A stretch of 64,000 nucleotides of DNA from positions 1 through 64,000 of the forward strand of contig DDWS01000008.1 of NCBI GenBank assembly GCA_002347685.1, in the 5' to 3' direction. Below are positions 1-7,674 of the stretch, in pieces (position 1 is the first letter of the stretch; each line of letters begins with the position of its first letter). Origin of the DNA: Syntrophaceae bacterium UBA2280. Lineage in GTDB: Bacteria > Desulfobacterota > Syntrophia > Syntrophales > Smithellaceae. The translations under genes and the position numbers were made by a program. Below the pieces are notes generated by a model. That model worked only from the letters and a program-made list of their open reading frames with translations, made no database searches and was not told the origin of the DNA.

Positions 1-39
1 CGGACAAATCATTTGCTCCTTACAGGCGGGCTGTTTCCT

Positions 40-68
40 TTGACAAATATCCATGGAGGGGCTATATT
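40..68 (+). promoter_or_regulatory. Sigma70-type promoter of ssrA
   Basis: TTGACA at 40-45 and TATATT at 63-68 are separated by exactly 17 bases. The predicted transcription start lies about a dozen bases before the mature tmRNA 5' end at 88. Confidence 0.8.
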
Positions 69-87
69 AAAAGCGAATATACGAAAG

Positions 88-440
88 GGGGGCGTCACGG
101 TTTCGACGGGGACATTTGAAGTTGTAGAAGCGTGCCGAGGTTCCTACAGGCCTCGTTAAACAGGTAGGAAACATATAATCGCAGACAACTACGATTACGC
201 ACTAGCCGCTTAGACGGCTAGCGTTCCGCTCAGAGGGCCTGTCGGCTGAACCGGGACGTCATTAAGACAGGATAGCCAAACTTCTTGCCTGGGGGAGTGC
301 GGTGAACACTTACAGGATAGCGCGGTGCGATCCGGCCTGAGGGAGCAAACCAGCGTGAAGGTTCTAAAGCAAAGGCTACGCACGAAGAAACTGCAGCGGA
401 AGGTTTTCGGACGCGGGTTCAATTCCCGCCGCCTCCACCA
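88..440 (+). ncRNA. ssrA: tmRNA (transfer-messenger RNA)
   Basis: This RNA rescues stalled ribosomes by acting first as an alanyl-tRNA and then as an mRNA for a degradation tag. The 5' end GGGGGCG (88-94) pairs with CGCCTCC before the encoded CCA at 438-440, and the third pair is the G-U expected for alanine charging. The conserved GGTTTCGACGGGGAC block follows the 5' end and a T-loop (GGTTCAATTCC) precedes the acceptor stem. The tag reading frame at 181-213 encodes ADNYDYALAA and ends in TAG. Length (353 nt) is normal for a one-piece tmRNA. The 3' end is a common integration site for tyrosine-integrase elements, and a P4-type integrase follows directly, so the 3' terminal stretch is probably an attachment half-site. 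I found no second copy of this 3' end in the window. Confidence 0.97.
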
Positions 441-472
441 AGACATAGTCCAGTAACATCCAAAGAAACACG

Positions 473-499
473 AAACCCGTTAGAAATAGCGGGTTTTTT
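473..499 (+). terminator. Rho-independent terminator after ssrA
   Basis: AAACCCG (473-479) pairs with CGGGTTT (490-496) across a ten-base loop and runs into a T tract. It lies just beyond the tmRNA 3' end, on the element side if the tmRNA end is an attachment site. Confidence 0.8.
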
Positions 500-551
500 G
501 TTGTCTGTTGTCCAGTGATGTGCTATAAGGTTCATTGAAATCTTGAGAAAT

Positions 552-601
552 TGGGGGTATATTTTGACAAAATACCCCCATGGAAAAAATGGATACCCCC
601 A
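552..601 (+). repeat. Three TGGGGGTAT repeats, probable integrase arm-type sites
   Basis: TGGGGGTAT at 552-560 is followed by its exact inverse ATACCCCCA at 572-580 and again at 593-601. Short G-rich iterons of this kind sit between the attachment site and the gene in many P4-like elements, where the integrase N-terminal domain binds them. The arm-binding role is inferred from position and repetition. They also overlap the likely integrase promoter, so they could mediate autorepression. Confidence 0.6.
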
Positions 602-634
602 AAATGGCTTTTTGTGTTCAAGGAGATTTTAATT

Positions 635-1852
635 ATGCCACTCAATGAAATGAAGATCCGCAATGCAAAACCTAAAGACAAACCTTATAAAATTTCGGAT
701 AGCGATGGACTGTATCTTTTTGTGACGGAAAAGGGCGGTAAGCTATGGCGTTTTAAATATCGCTTTATCGGCAAGGAGAAATTACTGGCTTTGGGTACAT
801 AGCCGGAAATTGGCCTTCATGATGCGCGTCAGAGACGAGATGAGGCTAGAAAGCAGATAGCCAACAAAATAGACCCTAGTGCCGTTCGTAAAGCCCAAAA
901 ACAAGCCAAAGTTGAAGAAACAGAAACCTTTGAAGTCATAGCCAGAGAATGGCACACTAGATTTAAACCAACGTGGACAGAAGGACATGCCGCTACCATT
1001 ATGGACCGCATGGAACGAGACATTTTCCCGTGGATTGGCAAGCGTCCGATAGCGGAGATAAAAGCCCCTGAATTATTGGCGGCGATGAGAAGAGTTGAGT
1101 CTCGTGGTGCATTGGAAACAGCCCACAGGATTAGGACCATCGGCGGACAGGTATTTCGTTACGCAGTGGCAACCGGACGAGCTGAACGTGACCTATCAGT
1201 TGATTTAAAAGGTGCGCTTCCGCAGCCCCAGGAAAAACATCGGGCAGCCATTACTGATCCGCCGGAAGTGGCAAAATTACTGAGATCTATTGACGACTAT
1301 TCCGGAGGCTTTGTTGTCAAATGTGCTTTAAAGATAGCACCTTTGGTGTTTGTCCGTCCTGGAGAACTGCGGCATATGGAATGGACGGAACTAGATTTTG
1401 AAAACGCGCAATGGAATATCCCGGCCGGCAAAATGAAAATGAAGGAACCGCACCTTGTGCCTCTGTCAAAACAGGCGATCGATATTTTGAAAGAGCTTCA
1501 GGCGCTGACTGGAACGAGTCGATACGTTTTTCCTTCTGGCCGTTCATTTGATCGGGCACTGTCCGATAATGCCATTCTCGCGGCGCTCCGCCGTATGGGA
1601 TATGAGAAAGATGAAATGTCCGGGCATGGATTCCGGGCAATGGCGCGGACGATTCTCGACGAAGTTTTGCACATCCGTCCTGATTATATCGAGCACCAGC
1701 TTGCCCATGCCGTCAGGGACCCGAATGGCCGTGCTTACAATAGGACCGCTCATCTAAATGAACGCCGAAAAATGATGCAGACGTGGGCCGATTATCTGGA
1801 TGGACTGAAGGCGGGTGCCGTAGTGATCCCGTTTAAGACATTACAAGGATAA
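635..1852 (+). pseudogene. P4-type tyrosine integrase interrupted by an in-frame amber codon
   Basis: Reading from ATG 635, behind an AAGGAG site at 620-625, gives the N-terminal arm-binding domain of P4-type integrases (MPLNEMKIRNAKPKDKPYKI...). A TAG at 800-802 stops this at LALGT, exactly where relatives have a tyrosine before PEI. Translation continues in the same frame without any indel through the core-binding and catalytic domains to 1852. The catalytic set is present downstream: Arg in RPGELR, HGFR, the QLAHA box, and the nucleophile Tyr in AYNRT near the C-terminus. One substitution (TAT or TAC to TAG) therefore inactivates an otherwise intact 405-residue integrase. The internal ATG at 1001 could yield only a protein lacking the arm-binding domain. 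Next to ssrA, it marks this region as a fixed, formerly mobile element. Confidence 0.9.
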
Positions 1853-1940
1853 TCAGGACCGGTTACACAATTTATTTCTAAGCTGGACCTAGCCACCTCT
1901 CGGAATTATCTCGGCAAAAATACTGCCTGTCTTAATTATC

Positions 1941-1980
1941 ATTTGCAAAAAGGCCTTATTTATGGTCTTATTTGCGAAAT
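1941..1980 (+). promoter_or_regulatory. Imperfect inverted repeat upstream of abiEi, candidate autoregulatory operator
   Basis: ATTTGCAAAAAGGC (1941-1954) and GTCTTATTTGCGAAAT (1965-1980) form an interrupted, imperfect inverted repeat that ends 17 bases before the preferred AbiEi start. AbiEi antitoxins are known to repress their own operon through inverted repeats upstream of the gene; assigning this repeat to that role is inference. Confidence 0.35.
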
Positions 1981-1997
1981 TATTCTCTGGTGGTGAT

Positions 1998-2813
1998 ATG
2001 CCACGAAAAGCAAAAACTGCAACTTCAAGCGATCTTCCATCCTGGGTTGATTCCCGTCAGGCGCAAGGCCTCTATTTCTTCTCCCGTGAGGAGGCGATTG
2101 CGACCCTTCAAATTACCGAGGAAGCTTTCAAGAAAGCCGCAGCAAGGCTGGCGAAGAAAAACAGAATTCTGCGCATCCGCAGCGGTTTTTTCGTCATCGT
2201 TCCTCTGGAATATCGTGCCACCGGGGTGTTACCCGCAGAGTGGTTTATCGCTGATCTGATGGCCTACCTTGCGCAACCCTATTACGTGGGCCTGCTCAGC
2301 GCCGCATCTCTTCAGGGTGCTGCACACCAGCAGCCACAGCAGTTTCAGATTGTTACCACCAACCCACAGCGTGAAGTTCGTAAGAAAGGTCTGGCCATTC
2401 GCTTTTTTTTCAAGACCAACTTCAACGCGACTCCTGTTACTAAAATTAAAGTTCAAACGGGGCACATTCCCGTTTCTTCACCGGAAGCCACAGCCATTGA
2501 TCTCATCCGCTATGCCAGATCCATCGGCGGACTGGATCGGGCAATGACCGTACTGCAAGAACTTGCGGAAACTATGAATGCCGCCAACCTGATCGAAGCC
2601 GTAAAGGCGGAGGGAAACCTGGTTTGCGCACAGCGGCTTGGTTGGTTGATGGAAAAAGCCGGCTACAGTGCACTGGTTGTGGAGCTGGCCAAATTAATTG
2701 CCAGTCGTAATTCACCCTTTACAAGACTGGACCCGTCGCTGCCTGCGGGAAAATCCGAAAAAAATATCAGATGGCGGCTTTGGATAAATACGGACGTGGA
2801 GGGTGATCTGTGA
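1998..2813 (+). CDS. abiEi: Type IV toxin-antitoxin system antitoxin, AbiEi family
   Basis: Antitoxin and transcriptional repressor of an AbiE abortive-infection/toxin-antitoxin system, cytoplasmic, 271 residues from ATG 1998. The N-terminal part (about 15-75) is a winged helix of the AbiEi type, including the segment KKNRILRIRSGFFVIVP. The rest is the AbiEi C-terminal domain, with the typical YYVGLLSAA segment and SPEATAIDLIRY. An upstream in-frame ATG at 1962 adds 12 residues but lies inside the candidate operator repeat, so 1998 is preferred although its ribosome site is weak. The stop codon overlaps the GTG start of the toxin gene, which implies translational coupling. AbiEi normally blocks toxicity without forming a stable complex with the toxin. 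Confidence 0.88.
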   Translation: MPRKAKTATSSDLPSWVDSRQAQGLYFFSREEAIATLQITEEAFKKAAARLAKKNRILRIRSGFFVIVPLEYRATGVLPAEWFIADLMAYLAQPYYVGLLSAASLQGAAHQQPQQFQIVTTNPQREVRKKGLAIRFFFKTNFNATPVTKIKVQTGHIPVSSPEATAIDLIRYARSIGGLDRAMTVLQELAETMNAANLIEAVKAEGNLVCAQRLGWLMEKAGYSALVVELAKLIASRNSPFTRLDPSLPAGKSEKNIRWRLWINTDVEGDL

Positions 2814-3628
2814 TTCCTAAGGCAGATATTGTCGCCTGGCGTCAGTTTGCCCCCTGGGTTAACGATGCCCAGGTTGAACAAGACCTGATCATAAGCAGGG
2901 CGCTTGTTGCTATTTTCCAAAACCCCGTTTTGGCAGAGAGATTAGCCTTTCGGGGTGGTACGGCGTTGCACAAACTCTATTTTGACATTCCTCGACGCTA
3001 CTCGGAGGACATTGACCTGGTGCAAATTATTCCGGCGACCATCGGACAGGTCATTGATGCTTTGCAGGAAGTGCTGAACGGTTTTCTTGGCGTGCCACGT
3101 CGTAAACAAACGGAGCAATCGGTCACATTGATCTATAGATTGGAATCGGAGGGGCCGCCCGTCGTGCAGATGCGGCTGAAGGTTGAAATCAACACGCGAG
3201 AACATTTCACAGTGGAAGGTTATCAGAAGCAGCCATTCGCTGTTGAGTCGCGCTGGTTCAAAGGAAATTGTGAGATCACGACGTATACACTGGAAGAATT
3301 GCTTGCGACCAAGCTGAGAGCCTTGTATCAAAGGAGAAAAGGTCGCGATCTGTTTGATTTGTGGTTAGGCATCACAGAGGGGAAAGCCGATGCCGGAAGA
3401 ATCATCCAAGTCTTCAACCATTACATGGCAAACGAAGGCCAAACCGTTGACATCATGAACTATGAAAAGAATCTGCAAGAAAAAATGAAACATTCGGGGT
3501 TTCTTAGTGATCTGAATCCTCTGCTGCCCGCTGACGCAACCTATGACGTTCAGGAGGGTTACCGTTTTGTTAGAGAAGAAATTATCGATAAATTTGATAG
3601 GCAAACACTTGTTGGTGGAAGTGGATAA
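2810..3628 (+). CDS. abiEii: Type IV toxin-antitoxin system toxin, AbiEii/AbiGii nucleotidyltransferase
   Basis: Predicted nucleotidyltransferase toxin of the AbiE system, 272 residues, beginning at GTG 2810 and overlapping the antitoxin stop by four bases. Motif I is FRGGTALHKLY (about residues 45-55), and the catalytic acidic motif RYSEDIDL follows, both hallmarks of the AbiEii (DUF1814) nucleotidyltransferase fold. A later segment, ELLATKLRALYQRRKGRDLFDLW, is the conserved Lys/Asp motif of the family. AbiEii proteins arrest growth after phage infection, in characterised members by adding nucleotides to tRNA ends. Length and motifs are complete, so the pair is probably still functional although both flanking element genes are broken. 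Confidence 0.9.
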   Translation: MIPKADIVAWRQFAPWVNDAQVEQDLIISRALVAIFQNPVLAERLAFRGGTALHKLYFDIPRRYSEDIDLVQIIPATIGQVIDALQEVLNGFLGVPRRKQTEQSVTLIYRLESEGPPVVQMRLKVEINTREHFTVEGYQKQPFAVESRWFKGNCEITTYTLEELLATKLRALYQRRKGRDLFDLWLGITEGKADAGRIIQVFNHYMANEGQTVDIMNYEKNLQEKMKHSGFLSDLNPLLPADATYDVQEGYRFVREEIIDKFDRQTLVGGSG

Positions 3629-3633
3629 TTCAT

Positions 3634-4287
3634 ATGCATACTGATCAATTAAAACCAAACATTATCGTTCGCGGACCGATATTTCCAGAGCCAGTTCAGA
3701 TAATCACATCAATACCTATGGGCGATTCGGTCAAGCTCATAGGCAAAGGACTTAAAAGCCTCAAAGTCTATGAGCCAATCCTGAACGCTGAACAGCTGGT
3801 AAAACTTGACGCCACACCGGAAAAGGAACCTTTTGATGGGGATGCAGCAAAATTTCGGCTGGGTGTTGAAGCTTTGCGGCTGGGGCTTGCCTATGAATAC
3901 GACCCCTACTTTTCTCTATCCATCGCCCGTGTTGATCCGCTGCCGCACCAGCTCGAAGCCGTTTATGACTACTTCCTGAAACTGCCGCGTATTCGTTTCC
4001 TGCTTGCCGATGATCCAGGGGCGGGCAAAACCATTATGGCAGGACTTCTTATCAAAGAACTGAAGATTAGAGGTCTTGTGAAACGTATCTTGATTGTCAC
4101 GCCTGCCAATCTTTCATTCCAGTGGCAACGTGAAATGAAGGATAAATTCCGTGAGCAATTTGAGGTCATCAAAGGCGATGTCCTTCGCGCCAACTACGGT
4201 TCAAATCCATGGCAGGACAGAAATCAGGTCATAACCTCAATTTCTTGGGTTTCCCGCATTGAAGATGAGCAGCGCGGACCCATCTAA
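3634..4287 (+). pseudogene. Truncated SNF2-type DEAD/DEAH helicase, defence-island type
   Basis: Encodes only the first 217 residues of a helicase family whose members are usually around 1000 residues and are found in DISARM-like and DUF1156-methyltransferase defence islands. Residues to about 208 look intact: the N-terminal domain, the Q-like segment PLPHQLEAVYDYF, Walker A (ADDPGAGKTIMAG), and motif Ia (RILIVTPANLSFQWQ). The similarity then stops at SWVSRIED, and nine unrelated bases-worth of codons (EQRGPI) lead to TAA. Walker B (DEAH) and the whole second RecA domain are missing. The break coincides with a hairpin at 4265-4302, so a deletion or insertion junction is likely. It begins five bases after abiEii and was probably in the same operon. 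Confidence 0.85.
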
Positions 4288-4302
4288 ATACCCGCTGCTC
4301 AT
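4265..4302 (+). repeat. Hairpin at the helicase break point
   Basis: ATGAGCAGCG (4265-4274) is the exact reverse complement of CGCTGCTCAT (4293-4302), with an 18-base loop that includes the TAA ending the helicase fragment. There is no T tract, so it is not a classical terminator. Its position exactly where helicase homology ends suggests a scar of recombination or the end of a lost insertion. Confidence 0.6.
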
Positions 4303-4438
4303 TCCGCTAAGCAATCTCCAGCACAGTTTCTGCCAGTCGTTCCATATTTAAATATCGTCGGGTTCCCCATTTTGTACCAGACACATCCCTGAGCCCAGTG
4401 GTTTCGGGAAGAAAAAAGTACTTGACAAGAATAATTAA

Positions 4439-4471
4439 AAGTGACAAGTGTCACTTAACACTTTGTATATT
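4439..4471 (+). promoter_or_regulatory. MerR-type promoter with central palindrome
   Basis: An 18-base palindrome AAGTGACAAGTGTCACTT lies at 4439-4456. Its left half contains GTGACA (4441-4446), a -35-like element, and TATATT (4466-4471) is a good -10; the spacer is 19 bases, the stretched spacing used by MerR-activated promoters. Transcription would start near 4478, next to the first ATG at 4480. A second TTGACA at 4422-4427 has no matching -10 at a normal distance. Confidence 0.55.
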
Positions 4472-4479
4472 GATTTCTG

Positions 4480-5265
4480 ATGTGCAAGAAAGTTGAAAAC
4501 CTTAAAATGACAACACCTGATCTGACCGGCATGCTCAAGATGAAAGATTTGGCAAAAGCAACTGGTGTAAATAAATCAACGGTTACCCATTATGTGAATG
4601 AAGGACTGCTACATGAGCCCATCAGAACCAAACGAAACGTGGCTTATTATGACCCTGCGTGTGTTGAGAGAATTAATTTTATTAAAGAACTGCAAGCGAA
4701 ACACCGCCTGCCATTGTCTATAATCAAGAAAGCTCTGATTCTGCGTGACAAAGGAAAGGAGGTAACGCCCTATGTCGAAAGAATTGAGGCTCTGGTCGGA
4801 TGGCAAGATTCGCAACGCCTTGAAAAACGGGAATTTTGCAAAGTTACCGGACTAAGTGAAGAGTTTTTAGACAAATCCCTCAAAAAACGGATTTTGTTTC
4901 CTTTAGAGAAGGATGTCTTCGATGCGGAGGATGTAGCAATCGGAAAGCTGTTATGTCTGATCTCGAAACTGGGCGTAACGGTCGAAGATGCTTCATACTA
5001 CCCAAAGTATGCCGAAAAGATAGTAGAAGAAGAATTGAAGCTACGGGATTACATTGTTACCAGTCAATCATATAAGCAAAGCGGGACTGTGACTCTGGAC
5101 ATGACAAAGGTCGCCCGATCTCTCAGGGCCTATGTTATTGATCGTTTTTTTCAGCATAAAATTATTGAAAGAGAACGCCACAATAGCGGGAAGAAAAGTT
5201 CTAAGGTTTCAGCAAGTGCCTGCGTGTCGAATTCAAGCCTAAGACATCGCAACCCATGTCGATAG
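4480..5265 (+). CDS. MerR-family transcriptional regulator
   Basis: DNA-binding regulator, 261 residues from ATG 4480. A MerR helix-turn-helix lies at about residues 18-85: MLKMKDLAKATGVNKSTVTHY, the wing GLLHEPIRTKRNVAYY, and a helix with INFIKELQAKHRLPLSIIKK. The remaining part carries a second MerR-like helical segment (VTGLSEEFLDKSLKKRI) and no cysteine-rich metal loop, so an organic or lipid-type effector is more plausible than a metal. The last 25 residues (SSKVSASACVSNSS...) look non-conserved. Starts at 4507 or 4534 are also possible, because 4480 would be nearly leaderless on the predicted promoter. It precedes the acyl-CoA ligase operon in the same direction and is the obvious candidate regulator; the target is inferred. 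Confidence 0.85.
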   Translation: MCKKVENLKMTTPDLTGMLKMKDLAKATGVNKSTVTHYVNEGLLHEPIRTKRNVAYYDPACVERINFIKELQAKHRLPLSIIKKALILRDKGKEVTPYVERIEALVGWQDSQRLEKREFCKVTGLSEEFLDKSLKKRILFPLEKDVFDAEDVAIGKLLCLISKLGVTVEDASYYPKYAEKIVEEELKLRDYIVTSQSYKQSGTVTLDMTKVARSLRAYVIDRFFQHKIIERERHNSGKKSSKVSASACVSNSSLRHRNPCR

Positions 5266-5458
5266 ATTGGCAAAAGAAGAATGCGTGATATGAAGGTGAT
5301 GGTATAGAAGAAATAGAAGTATGGAATGGGAATTATAGATAATTAAATGGATTGGAAGCTAGCTATTCGTCTGCGAACATAATCAAGCAATGGAGACTCC
5401 GGGAATCCTGAACAACAAGCACAAGCCTAATCCATAAACAGGTTCAAAGGAGGGTAAC

Positions 5459-5644
5459 GTGTTGAAACGCTTTATTGACCATATAAAAGAATTTAAAGAA
5501 TCCGGATATGTTGTAAAAAGTGACATTACGGGAAAGCCTTTCTATGGTGAAATTGTCGTTATATTCACAGAGGGAAGAATAGACCGTACAAATCATTGTG
5601 AGATAGGGGATATAACAAAGATAAAGGAGTGTGTTAAAATATAG
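5459..5644 (+). CDS. Small protein of unknown function (61 aa)
   Basis: Starts at GTG 5459 behind a strong AAGGAGGGTAAC ribosome site (5447-5458) and is followed 30 bases later by a clear terminator, so it looks like a real, separately ended gene. The product MLKRFIDHIKEFKESGYVVK... is hydrophilic and has no signal peptide, membrane segment or cysteine pair. An amphipathic helix is likely at residues 2-15, then a probable beta-strand segment (GEIVVIFTEGRID). I do not recognise a family. It sits between the MerR gene and the metabolic operon. Confidence 0.6.
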   Translation: MLKRFIDHIKEFKESGYVVKSDITGKPFYGEIVVIFTEGRIDRTNHCEIGDITKIKECVKI

Positions 5645-5673
5645 ATTATCATTAAGCTATCTGGAGAACAGAG

Positions 5674-5714
5674 GCGGCTCTACATCCTTTGCAAGGGGTG
5701 GGCCGCTTTTTTTT
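5674..5714 (+). terminator. Rho-independent terminator after the 61-aa gene
   Basis: GCGGC (5674-5678) pairs with GCCGC (5702-5706), with further imperfect pairing in the stem, and is followed by eight T residues. It separates the MerR/small-gene transcript from the acyl-CoA ligase operon. Confidence 0.75.
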
Positions 5715-5836
5715 GTCTCGCAAAGAATGGCCTTTGACACGTCTGGTTGGATGCTGTGCGTAAATAAAAAAACGAAATAAAATGTAGATACTATGGCAAT
5801 TATTATCGGTTATCCGTTAGGAAAAGGAGATAAAAC

Positions 5837-7570
5837 ATGACTAGCATTTCACTAAACATATCAGATAGATCGCATTCACCAGTGCTAAGTGATTATTCCC
5901 AACCATTATATTCTTTGTTGGACAACGCCGCTCAAATTTATCCAAAGCATACTTTTACAATCTACCAGGGTAAAGAAAGGAGCTATGTCCAAGTCAACCA
6001 AACATCTAATAAAGTGGCTGGCTTCCTGAAATCGATCGGTTTAGAAAAAGGTGATCGAGTGGCGATATTCTTGCCCAATGTTCCACAGTTTCCTGAAATA
6101 TTTTTCGGAATATTAAAAGCCGGGGCAGTTTGTGTCACATGTAATCCTTTATATACTGCCGATGAGCTCAATTATCAACTGAAAGACTGTAAGGCAAAAG
6201 TTGCTTTTTGTATGGATCATCCGTTGTTCTATCCGACTACGGTGCAAGCGGTTAAAAATACAGATGTGCATACTGTTGTGATTTGCAACGTGAAGTCTTA
6301 CCTGCCTGGCTTTAAAGCTTTATTTGGTGGACTCTTAGGCAAGATTCCCAAGGCTGATGTTCATGAACGCGAACATCTTTTGTTTGATGATGTTATTAAG
6401 AATGCTGTGGCAATAGAACAACCCGTTAAAGTTAATCCGACAGAAGATGTGGCGTTGATGCTTTATACCAGCGGAACAACTGGGAAGCCAAAGGGCGCAT
6501 GTTTAACACATGCCAACATGATGTTTGGGGCTCATTCCATGAATACTTGGGTGCATTTTGTACAGACTTCCGGAGGTGAAGCCGAAGTGCTGAAGTGTGG
6601 AGGGGCGCATTGTTTTCTAGGTCTTCTGCCTTGGTATCATGTATTCGGTTTATGGACATCAATGTTTTGGAGTTGTCTTACGGGCAATAAGCTGGTTTGT
6701 CATCCAGATCCCCGTTCCGGCAATCCGCCATTTTCTGAAGCGCTTGAGAGCGTTCAACGCTATAAAGTGACATTCATTGCACTGGTACCGAGCTTATTCG
6801 CAGCAATTAGCAATCATCCCCAGATTGATAAATATGATTTGAGATCTCTTATATCCTGCGCGTCCGGTGCGGCGCCATTAGCTTCGGAAACCATGGCGCG
6901 TTTTGAAAAGAAAACCGGCGCGGTCATTTTCGAAGGATATGGGATGAGTGAATGTATTCCTATCAGTATCAATCCAACAAATCTCGAGGAACGCAAAATT
7001 GGATCGGTTGGAATGCCACCCCCCGGTGTTAGTGTCAAGATAGTTGATATTGATACTGGGTTGAAAGAACTACCACTGGGGGAAGAAGGCGAAATAGCAG
7101 TCAGCGGACCACAGTTAATGAAAGGGTACTTCAACATGCCTGAAGCCGACAAAGAGTCGTTTAGGGCAATCGGCGGCAAGCGATATTTCTTAACTGGGGA
7201 CATTGGCCGGATTGGAAGTAATGGTTTTTTGACAATCACCGATCGAAAAAAAGATCTGATATTGGTTGGCGGTTTTAATGTCTACCCGGCTGAAGTAGAG
7301 GAAGCGATCATCTCTCACCCGAAGGTATCTTTGGCTGCAGTTATTGGGATACCTGATGAGGAAAGAAATGAAAAGGTAAAAGCATTTATAATGTTGCGGC
7401 CCGGTGAAATCGCAACAGTTGAAGAAATTATGGAACACTGCCAGAAAAAATTAGCCGGTTACAAGCGACCGCGTGAAATCGAATTCAGGGAGGCTTTACC
7501 TACTTCAATTGTGGGGAAAGTAATTCGGAGGGTGTTGAAAGAGGAAAACAAAGCGCAACAAAAAAAATAG
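5837..7570 (+). CDS. Long-chain-type fatty acyl-CoA ligase (AMP-forming)
   Basis: Activates a carboxylic acid to its CoA thioester through an acyl-AMP intermediate, 577 residues, start at ATG 5837 behind AAGGAG. The ATP-binding motif LYTSGTTGKPKGACLTH (about 212-228), the EGYGMSE motif, the hinge ITDRKKDLILVGGFNVYP and the C-terminal catalytic lysine motif LPTSIVGKVIRR are all intact. Overall it resembles FadD-type ligases, but chain length cannot be read from sequence. It is the first gene of a same-strand run of five genes (5837-12706) with short gaps and good ribosome sites. Base composition is more AT-rich than the flanking genes, so the operon may have been acquired. It would supply the CoA substrate for the redox enzymes that follow. 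Confidence 0.9.
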   Translation: MTSISLNISDRSHSPVLSDYSQPLYSLLDNAAQIYPKHTFTIYQGKERSYVQVNQTSNKVAGFLKSIGLEKGDRVAIFLPNVPQFPEIFFGILKAGAVCVTCNPLYTADELNYQLKDCKAKVAFCMDHPLFYPTTVQAVKNTDVHTVVICNVKSYLPGFKALFGGLLGKIPKADVHEREHLLFDDVIKNAVAIEQPVKVNPTEDVALMLYTSGTTGKPKGACLTHANMMFGAHSMNTWVHFVQTSGGEAEVLKCGGAHCFLGLLPWYHVFGLWTSMFWSCLTGNKLVCHPDPRSGNPPFSEALESVQRYKVTFIALVPSLFAAISNHPQIDKYDLRSLISCASGAAPLASETMARFEKKTGAVIFEGYGMSECIPISINPTNLEERKIGSVGMPPPGVSVKIVDIDTGLKELPLGEEGEIAVSGPQLMKGYFNMPEADKESFRAIGGKRYFLTGDIGRIGSNGFLTITDRKKDLILVGGFNVYPAEVEEAIISHPKVSLAAVIGIPDEERNEKVKAFIMLRPGEIATVEEIMEHCQKKLAGYKRPREIEFREALPTSIVGKVIRRVLKEENKAQQKK

Positions 7571-7674
7571 AATTACAGAGGCCATAGAAGAAGATGCCGT
7601 CGTAAACAACCAACTTATTCAAATAACGTTGGAAGGCTGTTGAAGTTAATTTAATATTTAGGGAGGAAAATTGC

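Noticed and set aside
551..802. A separate 83-residue gene before the integrase
   Set aside because: Its first 28 codons run through the repeat array and its last 56 are the integrase N-terminus up to the amber codon, so it is part of the broken integrase.
4421..4450. TTGACA at 4422 as the -35 of the MerR gene promoter
   Set aside because: No acceptable -10 lies 16-18 bases downstream; the 19-bp arrangement using GTGACA and TATATT fits better.
4300..5400. Second copy of the ssrA 3' end marking the far edge of the element
   Set aside because: Searched by eye for GGTTCAATTCCCGCCGCC-like sequence; only a short GGGTTCC match near 4359 was seen, too weak to call an attachment site.
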